From Paenibacillus sp. GSMTC-2017 (lineage in GTDB: Bacteria > Bacillota > Bacilli > Paenibacillales > Paenibacillaceae): a stretch of DNA of 64,000 nt. The position numbers were made by a program, and so were the translations under genes. The notes below the pieces were generated by a model. It was given only the letters and a program-made list of their open reading frames with translations, did not search any database and was not told the origin of the DNA. Location of the stretch: positions 744,022-808,021 of the forward strand of contig NZ_JAECMT010000001.1 of the NCBI RefSeq assembly GCF_016019935.1, given 5' to 3'. Position 1 is the first letter of the stretch; each line of letters begins with the position of its first letter. Positions 8,114-16,010 of the stretch are shown here, piece by piece.

Positions 8114-8971
8114 TCACCTTCCTCGAATGCCGATCCAACTGGCCATTCGTCCTGTACTACCGCCTTCCATTCGATGTGAATAGAAAAGATCAGTCCTGCA
8201 GCCAGTGCACCACTTGGTTAATTCGATATGGATCGGCAAAATTCCTGCTTTTATCATAATCTGTCGGTTTATTTCTTTCAAGTTTAAATATGCTTTACCA
8301 TTTTGCGACGATGCAATACAGTTCTGCATGATTGTTTCGTTTAGTTGTAGTTCATTCATAACTCGCTCAACTTCCTGAATGACCACACCATCCACTTCAT
8401 AACAGCAACTGCCAATGGAAGGACCTATTGCTGCTTTTATATTTTCTGGCTTCACACCATATTCATATCCCATAGCGAGAATAGTCTCTTTTGCTATGTT
8501 TTCAACTGTCCCACGCCACCCTGCATGAGCAAGCGCAATAGCTCCGGCCTCTTCCGCATAGAAATAAAGCGGGACGCAATCAGCATAAAAGGAAGCCAGC
8601 AGTACACCAGGAACATTCGTCATAATAGCATCACAGTCCCCTATTGTGTCTGCCATTGCCATTCGACCTTTTCCACGTTCCTTTTCTGTTACGATCGATA
8701 CACGATTGCTATGAACCTGCTCTGCACACGTCCACGCTTCAAAAGGCCAGCCAATAGCGGTTGTTAGTCTTTTTCGATTATCTATTACATCGCTCACAGA
8801 ATCACCAACATGCAATCCTATATTTAAAGATGTCCAAGGCGCAACACTGACGCCTCCTTCTCTCCCGGAAAATCCAGCTGAAAGTGAATGATTACCTTGC
8901 ATCCATTGTGACAACAAAAAAAGCGAAGGCTCCTTCGCTGTGTTTGACTTCGTTTGTATAAATGGTTCCAT
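8114..8971 (-). CDS. ylmD: Purine nucleoside phosphorylase / laccase-domain protein (YlmD, PgeF family)
   Basis: 285 residues of the DUF152/YfiH family. Zn-ligand motifs are visible: the LAHAGWRGT segment, the EVHSNR-like AEQVHSNRV segment and the C-terminal CRTDLFYSHR. Family members act on purine nucleosides (adenosine, inosine, MTA), and the E. coli member edits peptidoglycan precursors by removing L-Ser-containing errors. Which activity applies here is unknown. The start is ATG behind GGGGTGAAATT. Conserved neighbour of ylmE. Confidence 0.9.
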   Translation of the reverse strand: MEPFIQTKSNTAKEPSLFLLSQWMQGNHSLSAGFSGREGGVSVAPWTSLNIGLHVGDSVSDVIDNRKRLTTAIGWPFEAWTCAEQVHSNRVSIVTEKERGKGRMAMADTIGDCDAIMTNVPGVLLASFYADCVPLYFYAEEAGAIALAHAGWRGTVENIAKETILAMGYEYGVKPENIKAAIGPSIGSCCYEVDGVVIQEVERVMNELQLNETIMQNCIASSQNGKAYLNLKEINRQIMIKAGILPIHIELTKWCTGCRTDLFYSHRMEGGSTGRMASWIGIRGR

Positions 8972-9043
8972 AATTTCACCCCATAATTAAACATTATGCG
9001 TAATAAACGAATAACATTTTCCGCATATGTTCAGTTTAACCCC

Positions 9044-9325
9044 TTAAGAACGGGCATGCAAATCATCTTCTTCTTGGCGCAGTGCTTTTGATTCGTCCAT
9101 TCTAACGAGCACGACGTCCGCACCGATCTTAACAATATTGCGCCAAGGAATAACAATTTCCGTTCCGTTATTTCCGAAGAGACCAAACATCTTTGTAAAC
9201 TGTGGCACAACAATAGAATCAATACGGCCCTGACGAAGATCGAGCTCCAGATCAGTTATATGCCCGAGTTTTTTGCCATCTACGATGTTAATAACATCCT
9301 TTGATTGGAAATCGGATATTTTCAA
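9044..9325 (-). CDS. ylmC: PRC-barrel protein YlmC/YmxH
   Basis: 93 residues if translated from TTG at 9323-9325. That TTG follows GGTGGG at good distance and gives the family-like start M-KISDFQSKDV. The ATG at 9338-9340 lacks a ribosome binding site. The protein is a single PRC-barrel (VDGKKLGHITDLELD, VIPWRNIVKIGADVVLV). These small proteins are conserved in spore formers next to sigG or ylmD. Function unknown, although sporulation roles have been suggested. Confidence 0.87.
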   Translation of the reverse strand: MKISDFQSKDVINIVDGKKLGHITDLELDLRQGRIDSIVVPQFTKMFGLFGNNGTEIVIPWRNIVKIGADVVLVRMDESKALRQEEDDLHARS

Positions 9326-9428
9326 GTAGACCCACCACATTTCTTATAGATTGTATTCCACAATCCTTTGTATAAGTATATGATTGATTTGCCCAAAATG
9401 TCCTAATGTCCTAATTTTGAATAAAACA

Positions 9429-9464
9429 AAAATGGTGAGATGCATATGCACCCCACCACTTTTT
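9429..9464 (-). terminator. Intrinsic terminator after sigG
   Basis: On the minus strand AAAAGTGGTGGGGTGCAT pairs with ATGCATCTCACCATTTTT (with G-T pairs), then TTTTTGTTTTAT follows. It lies 7 bases after the sigG stop. It is symmetrical enough to work partly in both directions. It separates sigG from ylmC. Confidence 0.8.
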
Positions 9465-9470
9465 AATTGT

Positions 9471-10253
9471 TCATGTTTTTACATGCTTTTGCATCTGTTG
9501 GATCGCCGATTTCTCAAGTCTTGATACTTGAGCTTGTGAGATGCCAATTTCATCGGCTACCTCCATCTGCGTCTTACCTTCAAAGAAACGCATCGACAAA
9601 ATCATTTTTTCGCGCTCATTGAGCTTACGCATCGCTTCCCGCAGCGCAATTTCCTCTATCCACGACACATCCTTATTCCGGTCATCACTTATTTGGTCCA
9701 TAACATAGATGGGATCTCCACCGTCATGATAGATCGGCTCAAACAACGAAACAGGGTCCTGAATAGCATCAAGTGCGAAAACAACATCTTCTTTAGGAAC
9801 GTTCAGCGCTTCCGATATTTCAAATATCGTCGGCTCGCGAGAATTTTTATTCGTGAGGCTGTCACGAACTTGTAGCGCCTTATAAGCAATATCTCTAAGG
9901 CTTCTTGATACTCGAATCGGATTATTATCCCTCAAGTAGCGGCGTATTTCGCCAATAATCATTGGCACAGCATAGGTGGAAAACTTAACATTTTGACTAA
10001 GGTCGAAATTATCAATCGCCTTCATAAGTCCGATGCAGCCGACTTGAAATAAGTCGTCTACAAACTCTCCCCTATTGTTAAAACGCTGAATGACACTAAG
10101 CACGAGCCGCAAGTTGCCATTAACTAATTTCTCTCTTGCTATCAACTCGCCCCGGCTCTGCAATGCCGTAAAAAGCTCTCGCATTTCAACATTTGTCAGT
10201 ATAGGCAGTTTCGCGGTATCCACTCCACAGATCTCGACTTTATTTCGGGTCAA
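9471..10253 (-). CDS. sigG: RNA polymerase sigma factor SigG (late forespore)
   Basis: 260 residues from a TTG start. The product is the sigma-70 family factor that drives late forespore genes. Region 2 (NLRLVLSVIQRF, VDDLFQVGCIGLMKAID, FSTYAVPMIIGEIRRYLRD), region 3 and the region 4 helix-turn-helix (QMEVADEIGISQAQVSRLE) are all intact. The N-terminal RNKVEICGVDT matches the SigG family start exactly. Only TTG (10251-10253) preceded by GGGAGGT fits; a longer frame from 10367 would translate through the upstream hairpin and is rejected. The 114-base gap after sigE carries the hairpin described separately. Confidence 0.96.
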   Translation of the reverse strand: MTRNKVEICGVDTAKLPILTNVEMRELFTALQSRGELIAREKLVNGNLRLVLSVIQRFNNRGEFVDDLFQVGCIGLMKAIDNFDLSQNVKFSTYAVPMIIGEIRRYLRDNNPIRVSRSLRDIAYKALQVRDSLTNKNSREPTIFEISEALNVPKEDVVFALDAIQDPVSLFEPIYHDGGDPIYVMDQISDDRNKDVSWIEEIALREAMRKLNEREKMILSMRFFEGKTQMEVADEIGISQAQVSRLEKSAIQQMQKHVKT

Positions 10254-10265
10254 CGTGATTACCTC

Positions 10266-10300
10266 CCAAGGAGAAACATTAATGATCATTATCTCCTTGG
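10266..10300 (-). promoter_or_regulatory. Hairpin just upstream of the sigG ribosome binding site
   Basis: On the minus strand CCAAGGAGA (10292-10300) and TCTCCTTGG (10266-10274) form a perfect 9-pair stem. The end of the second arm contributes the first two G of the sigG Shine-Dalgarno GGGAGGT (10261-10267). In B. subtilis a stem-loop between sigE and sigG is known to block translation of sigG on readthrough transcripts, so the same control is likely here. Confidence 0.75.
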
Positions 10301-10367
10301 ACCCTCTTTTTATTCCTAATCTGACATCGTTCGACAATCGAATTTGGTACAAAAGCTTGCTGGACAC

Positions 10368-11090
10368 TTAGACCATCTTATTAAATTCTTTTCGCAAACG
10401 TTTAATAATCCGCTTCTCGAGGCGTGAAATATAGGATTGCGATATACCTAACATATCCGCTACATCCTTCTGAGTTTTTTCCTCACCATCAGCAAGACCG
10501 AACCGAAGCTCCATAATAATTCGCTCTCTCTCGGAGAGCTTATCAAGTGCCTTATGAAGAAGCTTGCGATCCACTTGTTCTTCAATGTTTCGATAAATCG
10601 TATCATTTTCAGTACCAAGTACATCAGACAAAAGAAGTTCATTGCCATCCCAATCAATATTAAGCGGTTCATCGAAGGAAACTTCAGTACGCGTTTTACT
10701 GTTACGACGAAGATACATTAAAATTTCATTTTCAATACATCGTGAAGCGTATGTGGCTAACTTAATTTTTTTCTCGGGATCAAATGTATTGACCGCTTTA
10801 ATAAGCCCAATAGCCCCAATCGATACTAAATCCTCAATATGGATGCCCGTATTTTCAAATTTCCTAGCGATGTAAACAACAAGTCTTAAATTTCTTTCAA
10901 TGAGCAATGCACGTATTGCGGTATCGCCAGAAGGTAGTTTCTCTAGCAAATACTCTTCTTCCTCGCGCGTCAAGGGAGGCGGTAATGCTTCACTGCCGCC
11001 AATATAATATATTTCTTCGCTTTTTAGTCCGAATAAAAATAAAATCCTGTAATAATATAACTGCAGTATTAGTTTGTACTTGACGAGCAT
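10368..11090 (-). CDS. sigE: RNA polymerase sigma factor SigE (early mother cell), pro-form
   Basis: 240 residues. Sigma-E is made as a membrane-associated precursor with a hydrophobic, basic pro-sequence, here about residues 1-29 ([20 protein letters not shown]), upstream of [17 protein letters not shown] where processing occurs in Bacillus. Regions 2 ([34 protein letters not shown]), 3 and 4 ([17 protein letters not shown]) are intact and closely match B. subtilis SigE. Two ATG codons are possible. The second (11088-11090) is 9 bases from GGGGAGGG, and the first abuts it, so the second is chosen. Processing is by SpoIIGA, encoded just upstream. Confidence 0.97.
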   Translation of the reverse strand: MLVKYKLILQLYYYRILFLFGLKSEEIYYIGGSEALPPPLTREEEEYLLEKLPSGDTAIRALLIERNLRLVVYIARKFENTGIHIEDLVSIGAIGLIKAVNTFDPEKKIKLATYASRCIENEILMYLRRNSKTRTEVSFDEPLNIDWDGNELLLSDVLGTENDTIYRNIEEQVDRKLLHKALDKLSERERIIMELRFGLADGEEKTQKDVADMLGISQSYISRLEKRIIKRLRKEFNKMV

Positions 11091-11119
11091 GTGGCCCATC
11101 CCTCCCCGGTAAAATGTGC

Positions 11120-12046
11120 TTACGCTTGTTTCGTTTGTACCATTGACGGATGGATAATCGCTTGATATGCCCCATCTGCTGCAAGCTTGCCGCCATCTAA
11201 ACCTATTAATACTCGCTTCGTTTCAAACACTTGACCTTCCCTTGTAATTTCAACAACATCAGGTTTCAATGCTAGCATGAATTGCGATCCTCTATTAACC
11301 CCTCTAAAGGGTATGAGGCGAAGCCGGTCCTGCCACTTAAATGGTTCCGCGTCCAGACCTGCTACTAGACGATCTACTTGCGACTCGCGAATACTTTTCA
11401 TCCAAGACGCTGGAAACTCATTCTCCCAGTTTGCCACTTCCATAACCATTACCGGAGTGCGAGTTAGTGGATCATAAAGCTGATTGCCCGTATCGATTAA
11501 TCCAATACACGTATATGCATGTTCATCGATCCTAACCATAACTTCAGCAAGATGAGTTTTCACTAGCTCCCGTTCCCGCTTTTGTGTTAATACAGCCCGA
11601 TAAATAAATAGACCAATACAAAACGCGGCAGCAAAATAAAAAAGTCCTAGCTTCAGCTCTGCATTCACGCTACCGCTGGCAATCGTTAACGTTTCCCAAA
11701 CCTCACCAGATCCTTGCATAAACAAATAATAGAGACCTAGCACAGCACCAGCAGCTACAAAATTAACCGTATAGAAAGCTGCAATATTACGTATAAAATG
11801 TTGCAGCGAATGAAATCCGAACGTTATCCATATCATGAATAACGAAAACATGACTTTTACGGCCAACGTAAACAGGAATGATAGCTGAGGAACTAGCATA
11901 AGTACAACATAACAGGCTCCGAATGTGGCAGCGAACAGTACTCGCCATGGCTTTGGCTTATAGTTACGAACCCACGCTGTTGTCAGCAGCACAGCTCCAT
12001 CTACAAGCAATTCACGTAGAAACAGGATATCGATATAAACAGCCAT
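11120..12046 (-). CDS. spoIIGA: Sigma-E processing peptidase SpoIIGA
   Basis: 308 residues. The N-terminal half has five hydrophobic segments (about residues 1-155). The C-terminal half is a cytoplasmic aspartic protease-like domain with the catalytic DTGN motif (in [11 protein letters not shown], about residue 185). It cleaves pro-sigma-E in the mother cell after the forespore SpoIIR signal. The spoIIGA-sigE pair is the spoIIG operon. A start ATG at 12044-12046 follows GGAGGAAGGGG. Upstream are a candidate promoter and two terminators that isolate the operon from ftsZ. Confidence 0.95.
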   Translation of the reverse strand: MAVYIDILFLRELLVDGAVLLTTAWVRNYKPKPWRVLFAATFGACYVVLMLVPQLSFLFTLAVKVMFSLFMIWITFGFHSLQHFIRNIAAFYTVNFVAAGAVLGLYYLFMQGSGEVWETLTIASGSVNAELKLGLFYFAAAFCIGLFIYRAVLTQKRERELVKTHLAEVMVRIDEHAYTCIGLIDTGNQLYDPLTRTPVMVMEVANWENEFPASWMKSIRESQVDRLVAGLDAEPFKWQDRLRLIPFRGVNRGSQFMLALKPDVVEITREGQVFETKRVLIGLDGGKLAADGAYQAIIHPSMVQTKQA

Positions 12047-12114
12047 GATCGTCCCCTTCCTCCCATTCCAGCGAATCTGCTCGTATTCGTTAATTCGGGA
12101 GAACGATTGAGACT

Positions 12115-12181
12115 AGTATATTGTAATCCTATTTCAAAGTCTGTCTATTCATGACGGCACTAGGCATCTTTTTTTGTCGAC
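12115..12181 (-). promoter_or_regulatory. Candidate spoIIG promoter with a near-0A box
   Basis: Upstream of spoIIGA there is a TATACT at 12115-12120 as a -10 candidate and no clear -35 at normal spacing. That is typical of Spo0A-activated sigma-A promoters. A GTCGACAAA (12173-12181, minus strand) differs by one base from the 0A box core TTCGACA and lies roughly 60-70 bases upstream. Plausible but not certain. Confidence 0.35.
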
Positions 12182-12234
12182 GATTCAAAAAAGAAACGAC
12201 TCTACGAGTGAAATGTATGCATTTATTACACAAT

Positions 12235-12285
12235 AAAAAATAGGATTGTTCAGAAGATCACTGATGATCTCATAGAACAATCCTA
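12235..12285 (-). terminator. Second terminator between ftsZ and spoIIGA
   Basis: Perfect arms TAGGATTGTTC/GAACAATCCTA (12275-12285 and 12241-12251) enclose an inner AGATCA/TGATCT stem. A TTTTTT run (12235-12240) follows on the minus strand. It lies about 120 bases downstream of the first ftsZ terminator. Confidence 0.85.
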
Positions 12286-12394
12286 GTTGATAACACTTTT
12301 CCGACAACAAATAGGTATTAACTTTCCTATTAGGCAAATATATTGTTAATTCGACTACGAAACCCAAATCGACACCTCGAAAACCATTAAAAGT

Positions 12395-12438
12395 AAAAAA
12401 TAACCCTATTGAAAGGTTCGATGAACGCTTCAATAGGG
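12395..12438 (-). terminator. First terminator after ftsZ
   Basis: CCCTATTGAA (12429-12438) pairs with TTCAATAGGG (12404-12413), followed by TTATTTTTTA on the minus strand, 17 bases past the ftsZ stop. Together with 12235-12285 this explains most of the 408-base gap 12047-12454. Confidence 0.88.
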
Positions 12439-12454
12439 TCATTCTATATTTCAA

Positions 12455-13573
12455 CTATCTGTCGCTACGAGGTTGCTTGCGCAAAAACGCCGGAATTTCC
12501 AATTGATCACTAGAAGTACCCGTGTTAAAAGGTTTTACACTTGACGCTGCGTGTGTGGATCTAGACTCAACTTGGTCAGAACCTAACGAATTTGTACGAC
12601 GCTCTGGCTGTTGGTTCGCTTTAGCTTCAAAACCTGTTGCGATAACAGTCACTTTTATTTCATCATTTAATTCTTCGTCAATGATAGCACCAAAAATCAT
12701 ATTAACATCTGGATCTGATGCAGATATTACGATTTCAGCTGCTTCGTTAACTTCATAGAGTGACAGGTTGCTGCCACCAGTAATATTCATAATTACGCCA
12801 CGTGCACCATCGATCGAAGTTTCCAAGAGTGGGCTCATAATCGCTTTGCGAGCTGCTTCAGCTGCACGATTCTCACCTGTAGCAATACCGATACCCATAA
12901 GAGCTGAACCACGCTCAGTCATAATTGTCTTAACATCAGCAAAGTCAAGGTTAATGAGACCAGGTACTGCGATAAGATCAGATATACCTTGTACTGCTTG
13001 TCTAAGAACATTATCTGCTGCGCGGAATGCTTCTAACATTGGTGTTTTCTTATCTACGATCTCTAGTAGACGATCGTTAGGAATAACAATTAGTGTATCT
13101 ACTTTTTCTTTAAGTGCTTCGATTCCAATCTCAGCTTGTCCAGAACGTTTACGCCCTTCAAATGTGAACGGACGTGTTACGATACCTACAGTTAGTGCTC
13201 CACATTCACGTGCAATTTCAGCAATTACTGGCGCTGCGCCTGTGCCTGTTCCGCCGCCCATACCTGCAGTAACAAATACCATATCGGAGCCCTTAAGTTG
13301 ATTAACAATGAGCTCACGGGATTCTTCAGCAGCTTTATTACCAACATCTGGGTTAGCTCCAGCACCAAGACCACGAGTTAGCTTATCACCAATTTGCAAC
13401 TTATGTTCGGATTTAGCAAGATGAAGAGCCTGTGCATCGGTATTAACCGTAATAAAGTCAACACCCTTTACACCATTCTCAATCATTCGGTTAACAGCGT
13501 TACTACCACCGCCGCCTACACCTATTACTTTTATTTGAGCGAGCGTTTCAAGCTCCATATCGAATTCCAACAT
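12455..13573 (-). CDS. ftsZ: Cell-division GTPase FtsZ
   Basis: 372 residues. The tubulin-like GTPase forms the cytokinetic Z-ring. Visible are the GTP-binding [13 protein letters not shown], the tubulin signature [14 protein letters not shown], the T7 catalytic [11 protein letters not shown], a variable linker rich in Ser/Thr/Gln (about 320-355) and a conserved C-terminal peptide (EIPAFLRKQ) that binds FtsA, SepF and other partners. The ATG at 13571-13573 follows GGGGGAT with 8-base spacing; the GTG one codon earlier is less likely. It sits 17 bases downstream of ftsA and is followed by two terminators. Confidence 0.98.
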   Translation of the reverse strand: MLEFDMELETLAQIKVIGVGGGGSNAVNRMIENGVKGVDFITVNTDAQALHLAKSEHKLQIGDKLTRGLGAGANPDVGNKAAEESRELIVNQLKGSDMVFVTAGMGGGTGTGAAPVIAEIARECGALTVGIVTRPFTFEGRKRSGQAEIGIEALKEKVDTLIVIPNDRLLEIVDKKTPMLEAFRAADNVLRQAVQGISDLIAVPGLINLDFADVKTIMTERGSALMGIGIATGENRAAEAARKAIMSPLLETSIDGARGVIMNITGGSNLSLYEVNEAAEIVISASDPDVNMIFGAIIDEELNDEIKVTVIATGFEAKANQQPERRTNSLGSDQVESRSTHAASSVKPFNTGTSSDQLEIPAFLRKQPRSDR

Positions 13574-13590
13574 CACTTTTTATCCCCCAG

Positions 13591-14832
13591 TCAAATAAAT
13601 TCGTTAAACATATTTTTAATTCTCTCAATCATACCGGGTTTAGAAGTAGCTGCGGGACCGGCTTTACGACTCGTCGTTTTCTTTACCGTGCCGTTGCCAC
13701 GAATTCCTATATATTTAGATACATATTGAATCATACCTACACCACTGCTATAAGATGAATCCTTTACGCCAATAAAATCAGGCAATGCAATTCGCACTGA
13801 CGCCTCAAGTTCCGCCTGTGCAAGTGCAAGTGTTCCAGGTAGTGCGGCAGCACCGCCAGTAAGCACATACCCATTCACCTTGTCACCATAACCAAGGCGA
13901 CGAACTTCCTGACGAATTAATTGGAATATTTCTTGCATACGAGGTTCAATAATGCTAGAAAGATCTCTCTGAGAAAACTCTTTCTCCATGTTGCTGCCCA
14001 TACGAGTCACTTTGAATTTAACATCCTCAGCCGCATCTGCAACATTCGCACATCCGTACTTCAGCTTAAACTTCTCAGCTTGATCGCTTTGTGTGCGTAA
14101 GCCATACGCAATATCATTAGTTACGAATTCTCCGCCAATCGGCAAAGTAGAAATCGCAGCCAAACCACCTTGATCGTAAACCGCGACTGAACAAGAACCA
14201 GCTCCAATATCGACTAGAACCGTTCCTATCATCTTCTCATCCTTAGTCAGTGACATTACGCCTGAAGCTAAGGATAATAAAATAACACCGTTAATTCGTA
14301 GTCCGGCTTTCTCAACACAGCGACTTAAATTATGTATGGCCGTTTTCGTTCCTGTAACAATTGTTGCTTCAACTTCTAGTCGAACACCAATCATCCCTCT
14401 AGGGTCCGAAATGCCCTCTAAACCATCCACAAGATATTGTTTAGGAACTAAGTTAATAATTTCACGCTCTGGAGGGAGCGCGACTACTTTAGCGGCTTGC
14501 AATACACGTTCAATGTCTTCTTCACCGATTTCTCGGTCCTCATTGGATACAGCAACTACGCCATGATTGGTTTGCAATGCAATATGATTGCCTTGAATAC
14601 CTACATAAACATCTGATATTTGAATGCCAACCATGCGCTCTGCATGCTCAACTGCATTTCGAATGGATTGAACGGTTTGATCAATATCAACAATTGCTCC
14701 CTTGCGTATACCCTCTGCGTCAGCAGATCCAACTCCGATAATATTAACGGTTCCATTGCTTAATTCACCAATAATAGCACGAACTTTGGATGTACCGATG
14801 TCCAAACTGACGATGATGTCATTGCTGCTCAA
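13591..14832 (-). CDS. ftsA: Cell-division protein FtsA
   Basis: 413 residues, an actin-like ATPase that tethers FtsZ to the membrane. The actin-fold phosphate and adenosine motifs are visible: VSLDIGTSKVRAI at the N-terminus, VLVDIGAGSCSVAVYD, and YVLTGGAAALPG. The 1C domain lies around residues 85-165. The C-terminal membrane-targeting amphipathic helix is IERIKNMFNEFI. Translation starts at TTG (14830-14832), 9 bases after GGAGGTG. The gene heads an ftsA-ftsZ unit preceded by a 293-base intergenic region carrying a sigma-H-type promoter and a 0A box. Confidence 0.97.
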   Translation of the reverse strand: MSSNDIIVSLDIGTSKVRAIIGELSNGTVNIIGVGSADAEGIRKGAIVDIDQTVQSIRNAVEHAERMVGIQISDVYVGIQGNHIALQTNHGVVAVSNEDREIGEEDIERVLQAAKVVALPPEREIINLVPKQYLVDGLEGISDPRGMIGVRLEVEATIVTGTKTAIHNLSRCVEKAGLRINGVILLSLASGVMSLTKDEKMIGTVLVDIGAGSCSVAVYDQGGLAAISTLPIGGEFVTNDIAYGLRTQSDQAEKFKLKYGCANVADAAEDVKFKVTRMGSNMEKEFSQRDLSSIIEPRMQEIFQLIRQEVRRLGYGDKVNGYVLTGGAAALPGTLALAQAELEASVRIALPDFIGVKDSSYSSGVGMIQYVSKYIGIRGNGTVKKTTSRKAGPAATSKPGMIERIKNMFNEFI

Positions 14833-14904
14833 CTTGCGGCACCTCCGTTTCCAATAATAATAATTGCATTTTTATATGATAAATCTCTCTAAGTCTATCT
14901 ACTT

Positions 14905-14931
14905 ATTCAACGCCCTTAATATTTTCCCTCT
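14905..14931 (-). promoter_or_regulatory. Sigma-H-type promoter upstream of ftsA
   Basis: On the minus strand AGAGGGAAA (14923-14931) matches the sigma-H -35 consensus RNAGGAWWW with one mismatch. It is followed after 11 bases by GTTGAAT (14905-14911), a full match to RNNGAAT. B. subtilis ftsAZ has a sigma-H promoter that raises expression at sporulation. Confidence 0.6.
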
Positions 14932-14965
14932 TTTTTCAACAAATTTTTCAGAAATTTTTAAGTTT

Positions 14966-14974
14966 TTTGTCGAA
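14966..14974 (+). promoter_or_regulatory. Perfect 0A box (Spo0A site) upstream of ftsA
   Basis: TTTGTCGAA on the plus strand includes the TGTCGAA core bound by Spo0A~P. It lies about 45-60 bases upstream of the sigma-H-type promoter. A 9-base match is expected less than once by chance in 64 kb of both strands, and this one is in the ftsA control region. Binding itself is inference. Confidence 0.5.
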
Positions 14975-15125
14975 GCATGGAAAAATATATGAAAAGCAAT
15001 TTGAATAATTTCGTTGTAAGGAAGCTTGTATCATACTTGCTGGCATAAATGTCTCTAATAGCCCTATTCTTCTAACGTCATAAATAAAATTCTACCATTC
15101 TTTCAAGCTATTGAGTAGTCTCTTT

Positions 15126-15878
15126 TTAGTCTGATTGTATATTTTCTCCATCTTCGATACTGAATGGAACATAAGTATCTGCAAGCAACATCGTAATTTT
15201 ACCAGGCTCTTGTGTTTCAATAACAGCATTAAGTGCTTCAATTTTGTCTGGAAGAACAGAAACGGCTGTGATGACTTCGAATCTCGTTCTTGTGTACATC
15301 CGAATACGGTCAGGGTATGCCTTTGACGGTATTGGAGTTATTTCCGATAAGTCAGAAAGCTGTTTAACTGGAATAAGCGCCAATTGCTTCGTCAATGCTA
15401 ACTTTACTGGATCATCAGATTTCCAACCAGATAGAATAGGCTTGTCGAGCAGTTGATTACCACTATTAACTGATTTCACGCTTGTCCCATTTGCGAGCAA
15501 GGCTGTTAACTCTCCTTGTTCCGCTAGCTCAAATGCTACTACTGGAAATTCCTTCACCGTAATTTTAACGATGCCTGGGAAAACTTTCATCACATCAACA
15601 GATTCCACTTGCGGTTGTTTCTCCACTTTACTAGCAATAGAACTGGATGAAGTTTGGAAAAAGGCATCTCCAATATGAATACCCGCAGACTGAACAATTT
15701 GGTCACGTGTTGTAAATGTATTACCCGTAATCTGAATATCAGAAACTTTACTTATAGATGAGTTAAAAAACAATACGGCTAGCAAAGCAATAAACAATAG
15801 TAATAGAATGGCAAGCAGCTTCTTATTGCCTCTGCGTTTGCGAGCAGGTTCCTTTAGCACAGGCATTTGCGTGCTCAT
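15126..15878 (-). CDS. divIB: Cell-division protein DivIB/FtsQ
   Basis: 250 residues from an ATG supported by GAGGGA; a longer frame starts at 15965 without such a site. The product is a single-pass division protein: basic cytoplasmic tail with RKRRGNKK, a membrane helix (LLAILLLLFIALLAVLFF), then a POTRA domain beginning ISKVSDIQITGN and the FtsQ/DivIB beta domain. It bridges FtsL/DivIC and the septal synthase. The acidic C-terminal tail (SIEDGENIQSD) is short. It follows murA after a 132-base gap. The B. subtilis genes ylxW, ylxX and sbp, normally after divIB, are absent here. Confidence 0.92.
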   Translation of the reverse strand: MSTQMPVLKEPARKRRGNKKLLAILLLLFIALLAVLFFNSSISKVSDIQITGNTFTTRDQIVQSAGIHIGDAFFQTSSSSIASKVEKQPQVESVDVMKVFPGIVKITVKEFPVVAFELAEQGELTALLANGTSVKSVNSGNQLLDKPILSGWKSDDPVKLALTKQLALIPVKQLSDLSEITPIPSKAYPDRIRMYTRTRFEVITAVSVLPDKIEALNAVIETQEPGKITMLLADTYVPFSIEDGENIQSD

Positions 15879-16010
15879 AACTTGTCCCTCTTTTCCTAGA
15901 AACGTCGGCTTCCTTAGCAATTGCTTTACAATCTGCCGCGTAACGATACGCTTTAGGTATTGCAAGCAAATAGGAAGCCTGTCGTTTCTATCTTACTATT
16001 ACGTATATGA

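Noticed and set aside
10254..10367. Longer SigG start at 10367
   Set aside because: It would translate through the hairpin and the Shine-Dalgarno region, and the residues do not match the SigG family, which begins at RNKVEICG.
12185..12454. 89-codon frame between ftsZ and spoIIGA
   Set aside because: It runs through both terminator hairpins and has a low-complexity, AT-driven composition.
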